Source of the DNA: an uncultured Oscillibacter sp.
Lineage (GTDB): Bacteria > Bacillota > Clostridia > Oscillospirales > Oscillospiraceae
Length of the DNA: 16,688 nucleotides
Direction of reading: 5' to 3'
Assembly: GCA_910586735.1 (NCBI GenBank)
Contig: CAJUJW010000054.1
Location: forward strand, 1-16,688
Positions within the stretch are counted from its first letter, which is position 1; every line of letters begins with the position of its first letter. This document shows, one piece after another, positions 13,610 through 16,688 of the stretch. A model generated the notes under the pieces. It made no database searches and was not told the DNA's origin. It worked only from the letters and a program-made list of their open reading frames with translations. The position numbers and the translations under genes were made by a program.

Positions 13610-14219
13610 CGCCCGCGTCTCCATACAGCAGCTCGAAGGACTCATAGTGGTCCCCCGTGTAGTAAATCAGCCCGTCGTTGGAGAAGACGACCCGCTTGGC
13701 CCCCCGGCTCCCGGCCCCCAGGGTGTCGATGTCGCACTCCGTCCAGGTCCGGCCCTCCGCGTCCGGCAGAAGGCCCTCGTAGTTCCCGAAGCGGCTGCCG
13801 CCGATGCACTTGCCGGGGGCGTAGGGCTCCAGGTCCCCGCCGGGCCAGCCCAGGTTCTGGGCCTCCTTCTTGGTGATGAAGTTCCCCGGCAGGTGGCCGT
13901 AGGTGTAAATGTAGAGGGCCACGTCCTCCTTGGTGGTGTAGGACCCGTCCTCCGGCAGGGGGGCGGGTTCCGCCTCCTGGCCCTCCGGCCCGGCGTCCGG
14001 TTGGGCGGGGAGGGCGGGGTCCCCCTCCTCCTGGGCGGCGTCCCCCGGGTCCTCCGTGTCGGTTGGGTCCTCCATGCCCTCCGCTTCCTCCGCCGGGAGG
14101 AGGCCCGCGTCCTCGACCTGGGCTTTCTCCGGTATCTCCGGCAGGTCCGCCAGGCCGCCGCAGGCGGTCAGGGAGAACAGAGTCAGGGCGGCCAGCAGGC
14201 CGCTGAGCCAGCGCCTCAT
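13602..14219 (-). CDS. Barnase-type ribonuclease lipoprotein
   Basis: 205 residues in three parts: lipoprotein signal (1-20, lipobox LTAC with C20), an acidic Pro/Glu/Asp-rich linker (21-94) and a barnase domain (~95-200). Barnase landmarks are all present: HLPGNFITKKEA with K117 (barnase K27), APGKCIGG, RTWTECDI with general base E161 (E73), R172 and R176 (R83, R87), and general acid H191 in GDHYESF (H102). It should be an active guanyl-specific RNase exported and tethered to the outer membrane face, not freely secreted as in Bacillus. ATG 14219-14217 is preferred over two ATGs six and nine bases earlier, because only it leaves proper spacing (nine bases) to AAAGG. The barstar gene overlaps its 3' end. 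Confidence 0.9.
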   Translation of the reverse strand: MRRWLSGLLAALTLFSLTACGGLADLPEIPEKAQVEDAGLLPAEEAEGMEDPTDTEDPGDAAQEEGDPALPAQPDAGPEGQEAEPAPLPEDGSYTTKEDVALYIYTYGHLPGNFITKKEAQNLGWPGGDLEPYAPGKCIGGSRFGNYEGLLPDAEGRTWTECDIDTLGAGSRGAKRVVFSNDGLIYYTGDHYESFELLYGDAGDG

Positions 14220-14250
14220 GTCCATCATCCTTTCTTGTGACTATGGGTAC

Positions 14251-14279
14251 AGTATACCAGCTCAGGGAGAAAGAGGCAA
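14251..14279 (-). promoter_or_regulatory. Promoter of the barnase-barstar operon
   Basis: On the minus strand, TTGCCT (14279-14274), 17-bp spacer, TATACT (14256-14251), ~32 bases ahead of the RNase start. Confidence 0.8.
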
Positions 14280-14284
14280 GGGTC

Positions 14285-14316
14285 CAAGCAAAGAGCCCCG
14301 TCCGTCTGGACGGGGC
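14285..14316 (-). terminator. Terminator of the truncated LRR gene
   Basis: 9-bp stem GCCCCGTCC / GGACGGGGC (14295-14303, 14308-14316), GTCT loop; on the minus strand it is followed by TCTTTGCTTGG. It insulates the RNase promoter from the LRR gene. Confidence 0.8.
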
Positions 14317-14328
14317 CCTGCGCCTGGG

Positions 14329-14775
14329 TCAGTCGTTGGCCACGAATTTGCAGTTGGGGTATTTCTCGGCAATCTGTTTGTTCAGCCAGCCCTCGAGGAC
14401 GCCGCCGCCGGGGCCGTAGATTGTCAGGGTGGTTCCATTATACAAAGCCATTTCCATGGGGGAAGCAATGACATCCACGTTGGGAATCTCAATGCCGGTC
14501 AGGCTTTCGCAGTTTTCAAACAAAGAGCTACTGATCCGGGTAAGGCCCTGGGGCAGCGTGACGCTGGACAGGCTTTTGCACCCTGAAAAGGCAGAGCTGC
14601 CGATTTCCGTCACGCTGTCCGGGATATCGACGCTGGTGAGGGCGGTGGAATAAAAGACAGATCCTCCTATACTGGTCAGGCTATCCGGCAGCGTGACCTC
14701 TTTCAGCTTTTCCAATCCGTTGAACGCCGCGTTTCCAAGAAACGAAATGCCCTTTTCCACAACGGCCTTTTTCCT
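14329..14775 (-). pseudogene. BspA-type leucine-rich repeat protein, 5' truncated
   Basis: About 146 C-terminal residues of an LRR_5 (BspA/TpLRR) surface protein. Three repeats of ~23 residues are visible: LKEVTLPDSLTSIGGSVF, LTSVDIPDSVTEIGSSAF and LSSVTLPQGLTRISSSLF. They are followed by a non-repeat cap with IYGPGGGVLEGWLNKQIAEKY that looks like the normal C-terminus. The homology stops near KAVVEKGI (about 14755-14775); beyond that the opposite strand encodes a MATE transporter. The frame runs on to a GTG at 14823 without a ribosome site, so no genuine start remains. The 3' end and terminator are intact. The N-terminal part, including any signal peptide, is not in the window. I infer truncation by recombination or insertion of the DNA to its right. 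Confidence 0.8.
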
Positions 14776-15766
14776 CATTTTTATGGATGAAATTCTCTCC
14801 CTGGTGGGAGCAAGCCTCGACACCTGGGACTACGCAAAATCCTACCTTACCATCGTCAGCCTGGGCGGGCCGTTCGTGCTGAACTCCAACTGCTATTCAA
14901 ATGTGGTTCGTGCCGGGGGCCGGTCAAGCCAAGCCATGATGGGGCAAATCATTGGTAACTTGTTGATTGTCGTTCTTGACCCGGTTATGATACTCGGTTT
15001 TGGCTGGAATATTGCTGGCGCGGCGATTGCGGCGGTAATCGGAAATGTGGCTGGCACTCTCTGCTACATTCTCTATTTTGTGTGGGGCAGATCTACTTTG
15101 AGTGTCAGCATCAAGGACTTTACGCTGAAAGATCAAGTGTGCAGCGGCGTTCTGGCTATCGATGTTCCGGCGGCGCTGGGTTCCCTGCTTATGAGCGTTT
15201 CTCAAATTATTATCAACAGCCAAATGACCCAGTATGACGATATGGCCGTGGCCGGGATGGGCGTTGCTATGAAAGTCGTGACGATCACCGGAATGGTTTG
15301 CATGGGGCTGGGTCAGGGTGTCCAACCGCTGCTGGGCTGCTGCATGGGGGCGAAGCTGTGGGAGCGGTTCAAAAAAGCGCTGCGTTTTTCGCTGGCTTTC
15401 TCCCTTGCGCTGGGAGTAGTTCTGACGGTCATTTGCTACCTGTTTGTCAATCAAATCGTAGGGGCGTTCCTACGGACGCAAGCGCCTATTCCTACGCCGT
15501 ACAATTCTCCTGCATCCTCCTGACCACAAGCTCTCTGTTCGGCGTGTTCTATGTGCTGATTAACACGCTGCAAGCGATGGGAGCCGCCACTCCTGCCCTG
15601 GTTATCAATTTGAGCCGTCAGGGGATTATTTATCTTCATTCCTGCCCTGTTTATTTTACAGGCGGCTGTTGGCATCACCGGCCTTGTGTGGGCGCAGCCG
15701 GTGGCGGATATTCTTTCCATCGGTCTGGCATTGCTCCTCTATGGCAGGGTTTTCCGGAAGATAATG
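14775..15766 (+). pseudogene. MATE efflux transporter remnant, N-truncated, two frameshifts
   Basis: Homology to NorM/DinF-type MATE exporters (Na+ or H+ antiport of drugs) starts abruptly at about FMDEILSLVGAS (ATG 14783), which corresponds roughly to residue 110 of a ~450-residue protein. It continues in one frame (YLTIVSLGGPF, then IVVLDPVMILGFGWNIAGAA) to about 15470. At FVNQIVGAFL the frame changes by loss of one base: the next frame continues DASAYSYAVQFSCILLTT and LINTLQAMGAATPALVINLS. Near 15630 a gain of one base or of CTTC shifts it back, giving FIPALFILQAAVGITGLVWA and LLLYGRVFRKIM. There is no ribosome site at the 5' end. This is a dead gene. Its G+C content looks lower than that of the genes to its left. 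Confidence 0.85.
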
Positions 15767-16382
15767 CTTTTACAAAATTCATTCTGCACTATAAGCAGCT
15801 TATGGCCCTGTATGAAAGCGCGATCCGCTGTGTTGCCATGCGCCTGAACATCATGGAAAAGGAGGCGGACACCACTGGAAAACACAACCCGAGCCGCCCC
15901 ATTTCCAGCTGCATCAAGCAGCCTCTTAGCATCAACCGCAAACTGCGAAACAGGGGGGGCCGCTCACAACGAAATCCATTATGGAGAACTTGCATGATGT
16001 GGCGGGAGTGCGGATTATCTGCGAGTATTTAGCAGACGTTTACAAAGTGCGGGACAATCTGCTTGCGGACGGTTTCATGGAACTTTTGCGGGAAAAGGAC
16101 TATATCAAAACGCCAAAGCCAAACGGCTATCGGAGCCTGCACCTGATTGTCGCTGTCCCTGTTCCTTTTCAAGCTGGTGTTCAGAAAGTTATTTGTGAAT
16201 TGCAGCTTCGTACAACAGCAATGGGCACCAGGGCGGCGTTGGAACACAGCCTGCCCTACAAAAAGGATAGGCCCTGCGGCCCGGAGATTGATTGCGAACT
16301 GCTGGAATGTGCTGATATGCTTTCTGAAACAGATGTCAAAATGCAAAAAATCGCAGAACAACTCAACATATTTGAGAATTAA
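15760..16382 (+). pseudogene. RelA/SpoT-type (p)ppGpp synthetase, frameshifted at a G7 tract
   Basis: Matches small alarmone synthetases (YjbM/YwaC-like GTP pyrophosphokinases), which make (p)ppGpp without a hydrolase domain. The N-terminal part lies in one frame (FTKFILHYKQLMALYESAIR, then IKQPLSINRKLRNRGG) up to a run of seven G at 15953-15959. From there the match continues in another frame: PLTTKSIMENLHDVAGVRI, IKTPKPNGYRSLHLIV (the synthetase substrate motif) and CELQLRTTAM, ending in a normal C-terminus with TAA at 16380-16382. One more G in the tract would restore a single frame. The beginning merges with the end of the MATE remnant near 15760 and has no clear ribosome site. The C-terminal part is divergent (LEHSLPYKKD where relatives have a Trp-containing block). 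Either a decayed gene or a slippage-switched one. Confidence 0.8.
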
Positions 16383-16476
16383 CATACACAGCAAACTTTG
16401 AGTTACAAACGCTGGATGGGCAGGAGCTTCTTACCCATTCAGCACGAAATGTAAATCAATAGAAAGACATTGCCGC

Positions 16477-16504
16477 ACGACGGCAAAAGAAAAAAAGCCG
16501 TCGT
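16477..16504. repeat. 8-bp inverted repeat with A-rich loop
   Basis: ACGACGGC (16477-16484) and GCCGTCGT (16497-16504) around a 12-base A-rich loop. No U-tract follows on the plus strand. In the gene-free stretch 16383-16598 I see only this and the two hairpins listed next. Confidence 0.55.
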
Positions 16505-16526
16505 ACAGCACAATTCGTCATACCCC

Positions 16527-16566
16527 AAAACGGTTGCCTTTGAGAAATCGAAGGCCGCCGTTTTTA
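16527..16566 (+). terminator. Intrinsic terminator ahead of the last gene
   Basis: Long interrupted stem: AAAACGG/CCGTTTT outside (16527-16533, 16558-16564), GCCTT/AAGGC inside (16536-16540, 16551-16555), followed by a T-run (16561-16565). It may end the RelA/SpoT transcript or act as an attenuator for the gene starting at 16599. Confidence 0.7.
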
Positions 16567-16574
16567 TATCTACC

Positions 16575-16598
16575 AGCGGCTGACAGGAGGCAGCCGCT
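16575..16598 (+). promoter_or_regulatory. Hairpin presenting the Shine-Dalgarno in its loop
   Basis: Perfect 8-bp inverted repeat AGCGGCTG / CAGCCGCT (16575-16582, 16591-16598) whose 8-base loop is ACAGGAGG, the ribosome site. The stem ends one base before the ATG at 16599. Confidence 0.65.
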
Positions 16599-16688
16599 AT
16601 GAAGTACACAGTCATTCGACACAATCTGACAGCCCTTGATTTGTCAAAAAAAGCCCGGCCTCCACCGGGGACTATTGCGACCACGAGT
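16599..16688 (+). CDS. Start of an unidentified gene, 3' end outside window
   Basis: ATG 16599 follows AGGAGG at a spacing of eight bases, and the frame is open for the remaining 30 codons to the window end. The product begins MKYTVIRHNLTALDLSKKAR and continues with a Pro/Thr-rich stretch. I do not recognise it. The leader with a terminator hairpin and a Shine-Dalgarno hairpin suggests a regulated gene, and it lies in the foreign segment with the MATE and RelA/SpoT remnants, so it may belong to a mobile element. On the opposite strand a longer open frame exists but lacks support. Confidence 0.45.
   Translation, partial: MKYTVIRHNLTALDLSKKARPPPGTIATTS

Noticed and set aside
16439..16684. 81-codon minus-strand frame at the right edge
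   Set aside because: No ribosome site and mixed composition; the plus-strand ATG at 16599 with AGGAGG is a better gene start.
1..16688. CRISPR arrays, tRNA or rRNA genes, IS ends
   Set aside because: I looked for regularly spaced repeats, cloverleaf features and terminal inverted repeats with a transposase and saw none.

Overview
The window looks like chromosomal DNA of a high-GC, endospore-forming gut Firmicute, most likely of the Oscillospiraceae (Flavonifractor/Lawsonibacter/Oscillibacter neighbourhood). This rests on the G+C-rich codon choice, strong AAGGAGG ribosome sites, sigma-A promoters with TATACT/TATAAT -10 boxes, a spoVAE sporulation gene, a very large S-layer-type surface protein, and small two-helix membrane proteins of a kind I associate with this group. 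The genus assignment is inference.

Left part (1-4516): the 3' end of a giant exported surface protein gene closed by a strong terminator, then a lone spoVAE. Behind it is a compact element that standard gene calling would miss. It has a 31-codon hydrophobic peptide gene on the minus strand with a near-perfect Shine-Dalgarno. Opposite it is a convergent sigma-A promoter making a predicted ~85-nt RNA. A perfect 18-bp hairpin lies between them, and a broken direct repeat makes the small RNA complementary to the peptide's ribosome site and first codons. This is the layout of Fst/par-type type I toxin-antitoxin modules and is the most interesting thing in the window.

Middle (4517-13333): a lipoprotein of the polysaccharide-deacetylase type with cytidine deaminase (probable operon, terminator). 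Next is a minus-strand operon of a 2-TM protein, a YbjQ-family protein and an MBL-fold hydrolase. It diverges from a PilZ protein gene, and the two promoters overlap at their -10 boxes. Then come a membrane-tethered MerR regulator with its small membrane partner (MerR-type 19-bp-spacer promoter with a dyad), two uncharacterised small genes, SerA-type phosphoglycerate dehydrogenase, an MscS channel and an 8-TM membrane protein. Three of the small membrane or regulatory proteins share the same C-terminal signature.

Right part (13334-16688): a secreted barnase-type RNase lipoprotein with its barstar inhibitor, then a 5'-truncated LRR protein that stops abruptly near 14775. Beyond this junction lies foreign, decayed DNA: a MATE transporter missing its N-terminus and carrying two frameshifts, a RelA/SpoT-type synthetase broken at a G7 tract, and a hairpin-rich leader ahead of a gene that runs off the end. 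The junction suggests the edge of an old mobile or recombined segment; no integrase, IS end or attachment site is visible.
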